Shown in pieces: positions 16,966-26,544 of a DNA stretch of 64,000 nt. The first letter of the stretch is position 1. Each line of letters starts with the position of its first letter. The position numbers were made by a program, and so were the translations under genes. The DNA is from JBELHJ01 sp042091495 (GTDB lineage: Bacteria; Bacteroidota; Bacteroidia; Flavobacteriales; Flavobacteriaceae). The stretch is from the NCBI GenBank assembly GCA_042091495.1, contig JBELHJ010000006.1, forward strand, positions 1 to 64,000. The letters run 5' to 3'. The notes below the pieces were generated by a model. That model did no database searches. It saw only the letters and a list, made by a program, of their open reading frames with translations, and was not told the origin of the DNA.

Positions 16966-17359
16966 ATGCGTACTGTTCTAAATCTATATTGTTAATTGCA
17001 CCATGTGAATCATGAATAATCACTTCACCGTTTTTAATTATTAATAATTGTGGTGATTGATGTTGGACATTTAAAGTTTCTGAAACAGCACTTGATACCT
17101 CTCTGTAATTCAATAAATCTATAAGATAAAGGTCATAAGAATTTGAATCTAAATTAAAATCAGCTTCAAAATTTTTTAATACCATTCTACTAACTCCACA
17201 GCGTGTTGAGTGTTTAAAAATAGCTTGTGGTTTCGTTTTAGAAGCTTCATTAATCATAGAAAGTTGTTCAACCGAAGTTAAAGATTTCCATTCAACTCGT
17301 TTAATATTATGATTTTCACTATCCGAATCTGAACTTAATATATTTTTAAATATTCCCAT
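16964..17359 (-). CDS. ytxJ: Monothiol bacilliredoxin-like protein (YtxJ/BrxC family)
   Basis: A 131-aa thioredoxin-fold protein. The motif KHSTRCGVSRM carries a single active-site Cys (Cys54), as in the YtxJ/BrxC family, whose Bacillus members remove bacillithiol from S-bacillithiolated proteins. LIDLLNYREVS and HQSPQLLIIKNG fit the rest of the fold, the latter giving the cis-Pro. The presence of this family suggests that the organism makes bacillithiol, but no biosynthesis gene is in the window. Monocistronic. Confidence 0.87.
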   Translation of the reverse strand: MGIFKNILSSDSDSENHNIKRVEWKSLTSVEQLSMINEASKTKPQAIFKHSTRCGVSRMVLKNFEADFNLDSNSYDLYLIDLLNYREVSSAVSETLNVQHQSPQLLIIKNGEVIIHDSHGAINNIDLEQYA

Positions 17360-17501
17360 ATAATTTTATAAAATAAAAAACCTAACCATTACGACAAAAA
17401 GTCAGCAAAACCAAGGGTTTTACAGACATATTGACATGTAATTATACTTGGTAAGATTATTGTCAAACATTAATTAATAATTGCAAAAATATAAAAGAGA
17501 T

Positions 17502-20102
17502 ATGAACTTTAATAACTATACGATAAAATCACAAGAAGCCATTCAGCAAGCTCAAGTAATTGCTAATGGATTTGAACATCAACAAATTGAAAACGAACAT
17601 ATTTTTAAGGGTATTCTTCAGACTGATGATAACGTTTTACCATATTTATTAAAAAAATATGAAGTCGATAAAGACACTTTAACTAAAGTGATTGAAGCTG
17701 AGTTAAAACGTTATCCTAAAGTATCTGGTGGACAAATTACTTTGTCTCAAAATACTGGAAAAACTCTAACTCAAGCACAGACTATTGCTAATAAAATGAA
17801 AGATGACTATGTAACTATTGAACATTTAATATTAGCAATTATAGATAGTAAAAGTGCGGTTTCTAAAATTTTAAACGAACACGGTGTTACTAAAAAAAAT
17901 CTTAAATCTTTAATTACTGAAATGAGAAAAGGTGAACGGGTTTCCTCACAATCGCAAGAAGAAACATTTAATGCCCTTAATAAATATGCAAAAAACTTAA
18001 ATCAACTAGCCATTGAAAAAAAATTAGATCCTGTAATTGGAAGGGATGAAGAAATAAGAAGAGTACTTCAAATTCTTTCCAGAAGGACTAAAAACAACCC
18101 CATACTTGTTGGTGAGCCTGGAACCGGAAAAACAGCAATTGCTGAGGGTCTAGCCCATAGAATTGTTGATGGCGATATTCCAGAAAATTTAAAAAACAAG
18201 CAATTATTTGCATTGGATATGGGTGCATTAATTGCAGGTGCAAAATACAAGGGAGAATTTGAAGAACGTTTAAAGGCTGTAATAAAAGAAGTAACTAATA
18301 GTACAGGTGACATTGTACTGTTTATAGATGAAATACACACCCTTGTTGGTGCTGGTGGCGGACAAGGGGCTATGGACGCAGCAAACATATTAAAACCTGC
18401 TTTAGCCCGAGGTGAATTAAGAGCTATAGGAGCAACAACGCTTGACGAATACCAAAAGTATTTTGAGAAAGACAAGGCTTTAGAAAGACGTTTTCAAAAA
18501 GTGATTGTTGACGAGCCCGATACTGAAAATGCCATATCTATTTTAAGAGGTATAAAAGAAAAATATGAAATTCATCATAAAGTAAGGATTAAAGATGAAG
18601 CTATCATAGGTGCTGTAGAACTTTCTGAACGATACATTACTAACAGGTTCTTACCTGATAAAGCTATTGACTTAATGGATGAAGCTGCCTCTAAACTTAG
18701 AATGGAAATTAATTCGAAACCTGAAGAATTAGATGTTCTTGATAGAAAAATAATGCAGTTAGAAATTGAAATTGAAGCTATAAAAAGAGAAAAAGACGAA
18801 AGTAAACTCAAAATATTACGCAATGATTTAGCTAATTTTAAAGAAGAACGTAATGGTATTAATGCAAAATGGCTTAGTGAAAAATCTTTAGTTGATAGAA
18901 TACAACAAGCAAAATCTAATATAGAGTCTTATAAAAATGAAGCGGATACCGCAGAACGAAATGGAGACTATGGTAAAGTTGCTGAATTACGCTATGGAAA
19001 AATTAAGTCTGAAGAAGAGTTACTTGAAAACCTTCAAAACGAACTAAAAGCAAATGAAGAAGAACACAGCTTAATTAAAGAAGAAGTTAATTACGAAGAC
19101 ATTGCTGAAGTTGTAGCTAAATGGACTGGTATTCCAGTTACCAAAATGATTGAAAGTGAACGTAGTAAGTTACTAAAACTCGAAGAGCAACTTCACAAAA
19201 AAGTGGTTGGCCAAGAGGAAGCAATAACAGCAGTAAGTGATGCGGTTCGTAGATCAAGGGCAGGATTACAAAACCCCAATAAACCCATAGGATCTTTCTT
19301 ATTTTTGGGAACAACTGGCGTTGGAAAAACAGAGTTAGCAAAAGCGCTTGCTGCTTACTTATTTAATGATGAAAATGCGATGACTAGAATAGACATGAGT
19401 GAATACCAGGAGCGTCATGCAGTAAGCCGACTTGTAGGAGCCCCTCCAGGTTATGTAGGCTATGACGAGGGAGGTCAATTAACAGAAGCCGTAAGAAGAA
19501 AACCATATTCTGTTGTACTGCTTGATGAAATTGAAAAAGCGCATCCTGACACTTTTAATATCTTACTTCAAGTACTTGATGAAGGTCACTTAACAGATAA
19601 TAAGGGTAGAATGGCAGATTTTAAAAATACTATTATAATTATGACCTCCAATATAGGTAGTGAAATCATACAAAATCAATTTGAAACGATTAAAGATGCT
19701 GATACCGCTATGGAGACAGCTAAGATTGATGTGCTTAGCTTATTAAAACAAAGGGTAAGACCAGAATTTTTAAATCGTATTGATGATATCATCATGTTTA
19801 GTCCTTTAACCAAATCGAATATTAAAGAAATTGTTAAAATTCAATTAAGAGGAGTTACTAAAATGCTTTCAAATCAAAGCATTACTATGGATGCTACAGA
19901 AGAAGCCACAACATATCTTGCAAATAAAGGCTTTGAACCAGAATACGGAGCTAGACCTGTAAAACGCACAATACAAAAGGAGGTTTTAAATATGTTAAGT
20001 AAAGACATTCTTGGTGGAATAGTAAATACTGATAGCATTATTCTTCTAGATGCTTTTGATAATAAATTGGTTTTTAGAAATCAAGAAGAACTAGTTAACT
20101 AA
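17502..20102 (+). CDS. clpB: ATP-dependent chaperone ClpB
   Basis: Hexameric AAA+ disaggregase that works with DnaK to extract proteins from aggregates. It has the N-terminal Clp repeat domain (residues 1-145), a first AAA domain (Walker A GEPGTGKTA, pore loop AKYKGEFEER, Walker B LFIDEIHTLVG), a coiled-coil middle domain (~400-520), and a second AAA domain (Walker A GTTGVGKTE, pore motif GYVGYDEGG). The ATG at 17502 gives 866 aa and the expected start MNFNNYTIKSQEAIQQAQ, after AAAAGAGAT. A longer frame begins at a TTG at 17481 but adds seven untypical residues. I saw no clear heat-shock operator in the 142-nt gap upstream. Confidence 0.97.
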   Translation: MNFNNYTIKSQEAIQQAQVIANGFEHQQIENEHIFKGILQTDDNVLPYLLKKYEVDKDTLTKVIEAELKRYPKVSGGQITLSQNTGKTLTQAQTIANKMKDDYVTIEHLILAIIDSKSAVSKILNEHGVTKKNLKSLITEMRKGERVSSQSQEETFNALNKYAKNLNQLAIEKKLDPVIGRDEEIRRVLQILSRRTKNNPILVGEPGTGKTAIAEGLAHRIVDGDIPENLKNKQLFALDMGALIAGAKYKGEFEERLKAVIKEVTNSTGDIVLFIDEIHTLVGAGGGQGAMDAANILKPALARGELRAIGATTLDEYQKYFEKDKALERRFQKVIVDEPDTENAISILRGIKEKYEIHHKVRIKDEAIIGAVELSERYITNRFLPDKAIDLMDEAASKLRMEINSKPEELDVLDRKIMQLEIEIEAIKREKDESKLKILRNDLANFKEERNGINAKWLSEKSLVDRIQQAKSNIESYKNEADTAERNGDYGKVAELRYGKIKSEEELLENLQNELKANEEEHSLIKEEVNYEDIAEVVAKWTGIPVTKMIESERSKLLKLEEQLHKKVVGQEEAITAVSDAVRRSRAGLQNPNKPIGSFLFLGTTGVGKTELAKALAAYLFNDENAMTRIDMSEYQERHAVSRLVGAPPGYVGYDEGGQLTEAVRRKPYSVVLLDEIEKAHPDTFNILLQVLDEGHLTDNKGRMADFKNTIIIMTSNIGSEIIQNQFETIKDADTAMETAKIDVLSLLKQRVRPEFLNRIDDIIMFSPLTKSNIKEIVKIQLRGVTKMLSNQSITMDATEEATTYLANKGFEPEYGARPVKRTIQKEVLNMLSKDILGGIVNTDSIILLDAFDNKLVFRNQEELVN

Positions 20103-20128
20103 AAAAAAACCTTTAAAGGGGCTTTTTT
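20103..20128 (+). terminator. Weak terminator after clpB
   Basis: An imperfect stem (A-run plus CCTTT pairing with AAAGG plus a T-run, with a 3-nt bulge) ends in TTTTTT. Confidence 0.45.
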
Positions 20129-20172
20129 GTTGGATTTAAATACAATTCTTTTTTAATTCTTTTATTTGTATC

Positions 20173-20180
20173 TAAATTTG
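20173..20180 (+). promoter_or_regulatory. -7 promoter element of smpB
   Basis: TAAATTTG is a perfect TAnnTTTG match. It ends only 6 nt before the ATG at 20187, so the mRNA may be leaderless or nearly so. It lies inside the longer TTG-start frame from 20166, which argues against that start. No -33 element at standard spacing was found. Confidence 0.4.
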
Positions 20181-20186
20181 CCACAA

Positions 20187-20642
20187 ATGCAAAGGACAAT
20201 TAACATACAAAATAAAAAAGCCAGATTTAACTATGAAATATTAGATAAATATACGGCTGGTATTGTCCTAACTGGAACAGAAATCAAGTCAATTAGGACC
20301 AGTAAAGCATCTATTGCAGAAAGTTTTTGTGAGTTTAATGATAAAGAGGAATTATTTATTATAAATATGACCATAGAAGAATACCTATATGGCACCTATT
20401 ACAATCATAAACCAAAAGCAGAGCGCAAACTATTACTTAACAGAAAAGAATTAAAAAAACTTAAAAAAGAAGTTTCTACCAAAGGACTTACCATAGTCCC
20501 TTTAAAGTTATTCATTAATGATAATGGCTTTGCAAAACTTGAAATAGCTTTAGCAAAAGGTAAAAAAGTTCACGATAAGAGAGAAACCATAAAAGATCGA
20601 GATAACAAAAGAAATTTAGATAGAATTAAAAAGAATTTCTAA
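20187..20642 (+). CDS. smpB: SsrA-binding protein SmpB
   Basis: A 151-aa partner of tmRNA in rescuing stalled ribosomes. It has the OB-fold core with YEILDKYTAGIVLTGTEIKSIR, NHKPKAERKLLLNR, and a basic C-terminal tail KKVHDKRETIKDRDNKRN that mimics the mRNA path. The ATG at 20187 gives the normal start MQRTINIQNKKARF. No tmRNA gene was found in this window. Its TAA stop overlaps the stop of the convergent pcm gene. Confidence 0.96.
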   Translation: MQRTINIQNKKARFNYEILDKYTAGIVLTGTEIKSIRTSKASIAESFCEFNDKEELFIINMTIEEYLYGTYYNHKPKAERKLLLNRKELKKLKKEVSTKGLTIVPLKLFINDNGFAKLEIALAKGKKVHDKRETIKDRDNKRNLDRIKKNF

Positions 20643-21280
20643 TTTTTATTTTCAAGAAGAGGAACAAACTTAAAATTTCCCAGTTCTTCTTTTTCATATT
20701 GCTTTTCACTTTTCCTTGTAAAAACTTGCATTATCTGTTCTTCATCTCCAACAGGAATTATTAATCTACCCCCAATTGATAGCTGCTTTAAAAGTGGTTT
20801 CGGAACAAATGGAGCTCCTGCAGTAACTAATATGGCATCGTACGGTGCTGCCTCGTCAAAGCCTTTATATCCATCACCAAATATTAATTTTTTTGGTCTG
20901 TAGCCAAGTTTAGGAAGAAACTTTACTGTTTTTTTAAACAACTCATTTTGACGTTCGATACTATAAACCTCTGCACCTAATTCACATAAGACTGCCGTTT
21001 GATAGCCACTACCAGTTCCTATTTCTAATACTTTACTGCCATTAACAATATTGAGTAACTGAGATTGGTATGCAACGGTATAAGGTTGAGAAATGGTTTG
21101 ATCTGCTCCAATAGGAAATGCTTTATCCTGATAGGCGTGGTCTAAAAAACTGGAGTCAAGAAAAAGATGTCTAGGGATTTTTGAAATTGCTTTCAACACA
21201 ACTTCATCTGTTATTCCCTTCTTCTTTAAAAGTGAAACTAGCTTATTTCTTAAGCCCTGATGTTTTAATGTGTCTTTCAA
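20639..21280 (-). CDS. pcm: Protein-L-isoaspartate O-methyltransferase
   Basis: A 213-aa SAM-dependent repair enzyme that methylates isoaspartyl residues in damaged proteins. The SAM site is VLEIGTGSGYQTAVL, with the family motifs AFPIGADQTISQPYTVA and YDAILVTAGAPFVP, and RLIIPVG near the C-terminus. The length is normal. Its TAG stop overlaps the smpB TAA stop by the shared CTAA. Confidence 0.95.
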   Translation of the reverse strand: MKDTLKHQGLRNKLVSLLKKKGITDEVVLKAISKIPRHLFLDSSFLDHAYQDKAFPIGADQTISQPYTVAYQSQLLNIVNGSKVLEIGTGSGYQTAVLCELGAEVYSIERQNELFKKTVKFLPKLGYRPKKLIFGDGYKGFDEAAPYDAILVTAGAPFVPKPLLKQLSIGGRLIIPVGDEEQIMQVFTRKSEKQYEKEELGNFKFVPLLENKN

Positions 21281-21393
21281 ATTAAAATGCAGAAATTGGT
21301 AAATAAAAATATGAGGTTAAAATTATTAAAAAAAGAAAATCTTATCTGACTTATTAATCATTTTTTTTAACCCAATAAATATCTAAAATTAAT

Positions 21394-21401
21394 TAGATTT
21401 G
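21394..21401 (+). promoter_or_regulatory. -7 promoter element of the Gfo/Idh-to-miaA gene run
   Basis: TAGATTTG is a perfect TAnnTTTG match ending 16 nt before the ATG at 21418. No -33 TTG is visible at 17-23 nt. Confidence 0.4.
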
Positions 21402-21417
21402 TGTAAACTCAATTTCT

Positions 21418-22377
21418 ATGTTAAAAGTTGCCGTTTTAGGTGCTGGTCACCTTGGTAAAATCCACTTAAAACTCCTTAACCAATCTGAAAAATATCAATT
21501 GGTTGGGTTTTATGATGCTAACGCTTCATACGCAAAACAAGTTGCTGAGGAATTTGGTTACAATTATATTGATTCTATTGACCAACTTATAAACTCATGT
21601 GATGTTGTTGATATTGTAACTCCTACCCTTTCGCATTATGAGTGTGCTAAGAAAGCTATTAAAAATAAAAAGCACGTTTTTATTGAAAAACCAATTACTA
21701 ACACTGTTGAAGAAGCTGAAGAATTGCTTTCTCTTATTGAAACATTTAATGTTAAAGGACAAGTTGGGCACGTAGAACGTTTTAATCCAGCTTTTAAGGG
21801 CGTTAAGGATAGCATATCAAGTCCAATGTTTATTGAAACACACCGACTTGCGGAGTTCAATCCAAGAGGCACTGACGTCCCAGTAGTCCTTGATCTTATG
21901 ATACACGATATTGATTTAGTGTTGAGTATTGTTAAGTCTCCAGTAAAAAGTGTCACTGCTAGTGGAGTATCTGTAATAAGTGAGACCCCTGATATAGCCA
22001 ATGCAAGAATTGAATTTGAAAACGGTTGTGTAGCTAACCTAACAGCGAGTAGAATTTCATTAAAAAAAATGCGGAAAACTCGTGTTTTTCAAAAAGATTC
22101 ATATATCTCAATAGATATGCTTACAAAACAATGTGAAGTTGTTAAAATGAAAGATGCTCCTGAAATCCCTGGCGATTTTGATATGATTCTTCAAAATGCC
22201 GAAGGTAAAAAGAAGCAAATTTATTTTGACAACCCTACCATAGAAGATAACAACGCCATTCTTGAAGAGCTTGAAACTTTTGCTGATGCAATAATCAATG
22301 ATACAACCCCAATTGTAACTTTTAGCGACGGAACAGAAGCCTTAAGAATTGCAAAAATGATAACTTCTCAAATCTAA
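21418..22377 (+). CDS. Gfo/Idh/MocA family oxidoreductase
   Basis: A 319-aa NAD(P)-dependent dehydrogenase. The Rossmann motif is VLGAGHLGKIH (residues 6-16), and the family motif EKP is at 90-92. MIHDIDLV carries the conserved His region of the catalytic domain. The substrate is not evident; relatives act on inositols, sugars or biliverdin. It heads a tight rightward run: the next gene starts 3 nt after its stop. Confidence 0.88.
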   Translation: MLKVAVLGAGHLGKIHLKLLNQSEKYQLVGFYDANASYAKQVAEEFGYNYIDSIDQLINSCDVVDIVTPTLSHYECAKKAIKNKKHVFIEKPITNTVEEAEELLSLIETFNVKGQVGHVERFNPAFKGVKDSISSPMFIETHRLAEFNPRGTDVPVVLDLMIHDIDLVLSIVKSPVKSVTASGVSVISETPDIANARIEFENGCVANLTASRISLKKMRKTRVFQKDSYISIDMLTKQCEVVKMKDAPEIPGDFDMILQNAEGKKKQIYFDNPTIEDNNAILEELETFADAIINDTTPIVTFSDGTEALRIAKMITSQI

Positions 22378-22380
22378 CTT

Positions 22381-23268
22381 ATGAAAAATATTGCTGTCAT
22401 AGGAGCAGGAACTATGGGCAACGGAATTGCCCATACCTTTGCGCAAGCAGGATTTAAAGTTCAGCTAACAGATACTAACCCTGAAGCATTAAAAAAAGCT
22501 ATTGATACAATATCTACAAATCTGGACCGTATGATTTCAAAAGAAATCATAACCGATATTGATAAAAATAAAACATTAGCAAATATTTCTACTTATACCA
22601 GTTTAAATGAAGGAATTGAATATGCAAGTTTAGTAATTGAAGCGGCTACTGAAAACGAAGCTATCAAGATTGAAGTATTTAAGGAACTAGACGCCCTATG
22701 CCCAGAGGACACTATTTTGGCCACTAATACTTCCTCAATTTCAATTACCCAAATTGCATCACATACCAACCGACCAGAACAAGTGATAGGGATGCATTTT
22801 ATGAATCCTGTACCTCTAATGCCTCTTGTAGAAATTATATTAGGTTATAATACTTCAAGCGCTGTATCTAAAACAATTGTTGAGCTCACTGAAATAATAG
22901 GAAAAACACCTATTTCTGTGAAGGATTATCCAGGTTTTGTAGCGAACCGTATTTTAATGCCCCTTATTAACGAAGCTATAGAAACCTTGTATAATGGTAT
23001 TGCAGGAGTTAAAGAAATTGACGGCATCATGAAATTAGGAATGGGACATCCTATGGGTCCACTCCAATTAGCCGATTTCATAGGCTTAGATGTCTGTTTA
23101 TCTATAATGAATGTGATGTACAAAGGATTTAAAAATCCTAAATATGCACCCTGCCCGCTTCTTATTAATATGGTTAACGCCAAAAAGTTAGGAATTAAAT
23201 CTAAAGAAGGATTTTACGACTATACTTCATCTAAAAAAGCCCAAATTGTTTCATCTCAATTTAATTAA
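22381..23268 (+). CDS. 3-hydroxybutyryl-CoA (3-hydroxyacyl-CoA) dehydrogenase
   Basis: A 295-aa NAD-dependent dehydrogenase oxidising 3-hydroxyacyl-CoA, used in short-chain acyl-CoA metabolism. It has the Rossmann motif VIGAGTMGNGIAH (residues 5-17), ATNTSSISIT, GMHFMNPVPLMPLVE with the catalytic His, and KDYPGFVANRIL. The length is that of the single-domain Hbd type, not the fused FadB. It lies 3 nt after the Gfo/Idh gene and 6 nt before the DUF1015 gene. Confidence 0.93.
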   Translation: MKNIAVIGAGTMGNGIAHTFAQAGFKVQLTDTNPEALKKAIDTISTNLDRMISKEIITDIDKNKTLANISTYTSLNEGIEYASLVIEAATENEAIKIEVFKELDALCPEDTILATNTSSISITQIASHTNRPEQVIGMHFMNPVPLMPLVEIILGYNTSSAVSKTIVELTEIIGKTPISVKDYPGFVANRILMPLINEAIETLYNGIAGVKEIDGIMKLGMGHPMGPLQLADFIGLDVCLSIMNVMYKGFKNPKYAPCPLLINMVNAKKLGIKSKEGFYDYTSSKKAQIVSSQFN

Positions 23269-23274
23269 AATCAT

Positions 23275-24489
23275 TTGGCCACCATTAAACCTTTCAGAGC
23301 GACAAGAGCCCAGTCGGATTTGGTTGAAAAAGTAGTATCTGATTCATTTCAAAATTACACTAGAGATGAAATCGTCACTGTTTTAAAAACGAATCCATAT
23401 TCATTTTTAAATATATTATGTCCTAAAAATGTAGATTATTCTAATGATGATCCTACAGAGAAGTTCATACGAATTCACGACACATTTAATAAATTTAATG
23501 AAAGAAAGGTCTTTTTAAAGGATGATAAACCAAACTTTTATCTCTACCAAATCAATAATTCAAACGGTGAAAGTATAACAGGGTTTATTGCTGCTGCAAG
23601 TACAGAAGACTACAGAAATGGTATTATAAAAAAACATGAAAACACCATTCATACTAGAGAAGTACTATTTAAAGATTATTTAAAAACTGTAAAATTTAAT
23701 GCAGAACCCGTTTTAATGACTTACAAAAGTGTACCTGATTTAGATCAAATCACTAATCACTTCAGTTGTTCTAATCCAGAATATCATTTTTTTGATACAA
23801 ATAAACGAGAACATAAGTTATGGTTAATAAATTCTGAAAGTGATATTCTAAAAATATCCAATGCTTTTCAAACAATTGAACATCTTTACATTGCTGACGG
23901 GCATCACAGAACAGCATCTTCTTCACTATTAGCGCTTGAAAAAAAAACCATTGATCATCAATCATTCATGGTTTATCTTATACCTGAATCAACCCTAAAA
24001 ATAAAAGCATTTAACAGATTTATAAAAGACTTAAATAGCTTAAATCCCAATGAAATAATTAGCAGCATCGAAAAAAATTACATTGTTAAACCAATTCGTT
24101 TTGATCAAATTAATAATGAACTCTACCAAGATGAATTTATAATGTACATTACTGATTCATATTATCATTTAAAGCTTAAACCTGAATTCACACCTTCCAA
24201 AATTCTAAGTGCACTTAACACTCAATTATTATATAATACTATATTAAATCCCATATTAGGTATTAATGATTTAAGAAACAATAAAAGAATTGAGTATATT
24301 GAAGACAAGGTCAATCAGTCTGATTTAGCTAAGTTTTGTTTAGATAATAAATTCCAAATTGGGTTTAAAATGGCTGCAATTTCAATTGCAACTCTAAAAG
24401 AGATCGCAGATCTTAATTTAGTTATGCCCCCAAAAAGCACCTACATAGAACCTAAACTTAAAAGTGGCTTAATCATTTATAATTTATAA
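23275..24489 (+). CDS. DUF1015 family protein
   Basis: A 404-aa protein of the DUF1015 family, recognised by the start MATIKPFRATR and the motif YIADGHHRTAS. The family is widespread; a link to serine or cofactor metabolism has been suggested from gene context, but the function is not established. The start must be TTG (23275), since no ATG fits and the protein begins as the family does from there. It lies between the 3-hydroxybutyryl-CoA dehydrogenase and the PLP homeostasis protein genes. Confidence 0.88.
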   Translation: MATIKPFRATRAQSDLVEKVVSDSFQNYTRDEIVTVLKTNPYSFLNILCPKNVDYSNDDPTEKFIRIHDTFNKFNERKVFLKDDKPNFYLYQINNSNGESITGFIAAASTEDYRNGIIKKHENTIHTREVLFKDYLKTVKFNAEPVLMTYKSVPDLDQITNHFSCSNPEYHFFDTNKREHKLWLINSESDILKISNAFQTIEHLYIADGHHRTASSSLLALEKKTIDHQSFMVYLIPESTLKIKAFNRFIKDLNSLNPNEIISSIEKNYIVKPIRFDQINNELYQDEFIMYITDSYYHLKLKPEFTPSKILSALNTQLLYNTILNPILGINDLRNNKRIEYIEDKVNQSDLAKFCLDNKFQIGFKMAAISIATLKEIADLNLVMPPKSTYIEPKLKSGLIIYNL

Positions 24490-24501
24490 TGATGTAATTA
24501 T

Positions 24502-25161
24502 ATGTCTATTAAAGAGAATTTAAATTCATTAAAAAATCAAATCCCGGAGCACATTACATTGGTAGCCGTGAGTAAAACAAAACCATTAGAAGATATTCTA
24601 CAGGCATACAACGCAGGTCATAGAGTATTTGGAGAGAATAAAGTTCAAGAAATGGTTGACAAGTTTCATAGTCTTCCTAATGACATAAAATGGCATATGA
24701 TTGGACACTTACAAAGAAACAAAGTAAAATATATTGCGGGATTTGTTGACCTTATCCATGGGGTAGATAATTTAAAACTTCTTAAAGAAATTAATAAACA
24801 AGGTTTAAAAAATGATCGCGTTATTAATTGTCTAATTCAAATTAAAATTGCAACTGAAGACTCAAAATTTGGAATGTCAATTAATGAAGCCAAAAAATTG
24901 ATAACATCAGAAGAATTTAAAAACCTAGAAAATATCTCTATCAAAGGTGTTATGGGAATGGCAACGTTTACAGATGATAAAGATCAAATTCAAAGTGAAT
25001 TTCAATCATTAGAAAAAGGATTTAATGAACTTAAAATATCTTTAGAAAACATCAATACTATTTCAATGGGTATGAGTGGAGATTATAATATTGCAATCGA
25101 TTCTGGAAGTACAATGATTAGGGTAGGTAGTAGTATTTTTGGTTCAAGACAATATCAATAA
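24502..25161 (+). CDS. PLP homeostasis protein (YggS/PLPBP family)
   Basis: A 219-aa single-domain TIM-barrel protein that binds pyridoxal phosphate and buffers its level in the cytoplasm. The PLP Lys is residue 25 in AVSKTK. Other motifs are FGENKVQEM, WHMIGHLQRNK and MGMSGDYNIAIDSGSTMIRVG. It lacks catalytic activity in characterised members. It starts 12 nt after the DUF1015 gene, and 2 nt separate it from the next gene. Confidence 0.95.
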   Translation: MSIKENLNSLKNQIPEHITLVAVSKTKPLEDILQAYNAGHRVFGENKVQEMVDKFHSLPNDIKWHMIGHLQRNKVKYIAGFVDLIHGVDNLKLLKEINKQGLKNDRVINCLIQIKIATEDSKFGMSINEAKKLITSEEFKNLENISIKGVMGMATFTDDKDQIQSEFQSLEKGFNELKISLENINTISMGMSGDYNIAIDSGSTMIRVGSSIFGSRQYQ

Positions 25162-25163
25162 TT

Positions 25164-26522
25164 TTGTACGCTGTTCTAGACATAGAAACTACTGGTGGAA
25201 AATACAATGAAGAAGGTATTACAGAAATTGCTATATATAAATTTGATGGCAACGAGGTTGTAGATCAATTTATTAGTTTAATTAATCCAGAAAAAGAAAT
25301 ACAACCTTTTGTAGTTAAACTCACTGGAATTAATAATAAAATGCTGAAAAATGCGCCTAAATTCTTCGAGGTAGCTAAAAGAATTATTGAAATTACAGAG
25401 GATTGTATTCTTGTAGCCCATAACGCGGAATTTGATTACAGAATATTACGTTTAGAATTTGACAGACTTGGTTTTGATTATCAAAAAAAAACAATATGTA
25501 CTGTTCAATTATCTCAAGAATTAATTCCTGATCAAGAATCTTACAGTCTTGGAAAACTAACTAAAAGCCTAGGCATTCCAATAAGTAATAGACACAGAGC
25601 TAGTGGTGATGCATTTGCAACAGTTAAATTATTTAAAAAATTATTAGACAAGGATATTGAGAAAAAGATAGTCTCATCATTTATTCATACCGAAAAAGGA
25701 GTCAATGAATATAATTTCAATCAGCTGATGGAGCATTTACCTGTAACAACAGGAATATATTATATGTACAATGAAAGTGGTCAAATTATATACATTGGAA
25801 AAAGTAAAAATATTAAAAGAAGAGTAAGACAGCATTTAACAAACACCAACTCTAAATCAAAAAAACTGCAGCGTCAAACTACCACTGTATTATATGAAGA
25901 AACAGGTAGTGAATTGGTAGCTTTATTGAAAGAAAATGAAGAAATAAAAAAACATAAGCCTAAATTTAATAGAGCACTGAAACAAACTCAATTCTCTTAT
26001 GGGCTATACATTACAAGTGATAGTAATAATTACAAGAACCTAAGTATCTTAAAAATAAAAGATGCCATACCTGTAACTGCCTTTAAAAGTTTTAAAAGTG
26101 GTAAACATTATTTAAATAAAGTGGCTAACAAATATAATTTATGCTTAAAATTATGTCATTTAGAACAATCGCAAACGCACTGTTTTAATTTCCAAATTGA
26201 TGAATGTTACGGGGCTTGTAATCAAATTGAACCTAATGAAGTTTATAATGAAAGAGTTGATCGCTTTATAGAAAAGCTTTCATTTAAAAATAAAACTTTT
26301 GGACTTATTGATTATGGAAGAACGCATGATGAACGCAGTGTAATTTTAGTTAAAAATGGACATTATGCTGGTTATGGATATATAGATTTAAATTACCAGA
26401 TTTCTAATATAGAAATACTTGAAAATATTATAACACCCGCTCAAAACTTTCATGAAGCTAATCATATCATACAGAGTTTCATAAGAACTAATAAAAAAAT
26501 TAAATTAATTACATTTAAATAA
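25164..26522 (+). CDS. DnaQ-like 3'-5' exonuclease fused to a GIY-YIG nuclease
   Basis: A 452-aa fusion. Residues 1-165 form a DEDDh exonuclease: DIETTG (Asp6, Glu8), AHNAEFD (85-91), and the His and Asp of RHRASGDA (144-150). Residues ~190-275 form a GIY-YIG endonuclease like the UvrC N-terminus: GIY at 197-199, YIG at 210-212, KNIKRRVRQH. The last ~170 residues contain Cys residues (CLKLCHLEQSQTHCF, CYGAC) and are UvrC/Cho-like. Such DnaQ-UvrC fusions are known in other bacteria; a DNA-repair role is inferred. The start is TTG at 25164, two bases after the YggS stop. Confidence 0.9.
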   Translation: MYAVLDIETTGGKYNEEGITEIAIYKFDGNEVVDQFISLINPEKEIQPFVVKLTGINNKMLKNAPKFFEVAKRIIEITEDCILVAHNAEFDYRILRLEFDRLGFDYQKKTICTVQLSQELIPDQESYSLGKLTKSLGIPISNRHRASGDAFATVKLFKKLLDKDIEKKIVSSFIHTEKGVNEYNFNQLMEHLPVTTGIYYMYNESGQIIYIGKSKNIKRRVRQHLTNTNSKSKKLQRQTTTVLYEETGSELVALLKENEEIKKHKPKFNRALKQTQFSYGLYITSDSNNYKNLSILKIKDAIPVTAFKSFKSGKHYLNKVANKYNLCLKLCHLEQSQTHCFNFQIDECYGACNQIEPNEVYNERVDRFIEKLSFKNKTFGLIDYGRTHDERSVILVKNGHYAGYGYIDLNYQISNIEILENIITPAQNFHEANHIIQSFIRTNKKIKLITFK

Positions 26523-26544
26523 TCTTTTTACACAAGTAGAATGT

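Noticed and set aside
17360..17501. Heat-shock operator (CIRCE) before clpB
   Set aside because: No TTAGCACTC-N9-GAGTGCTAA-like repeat is present.
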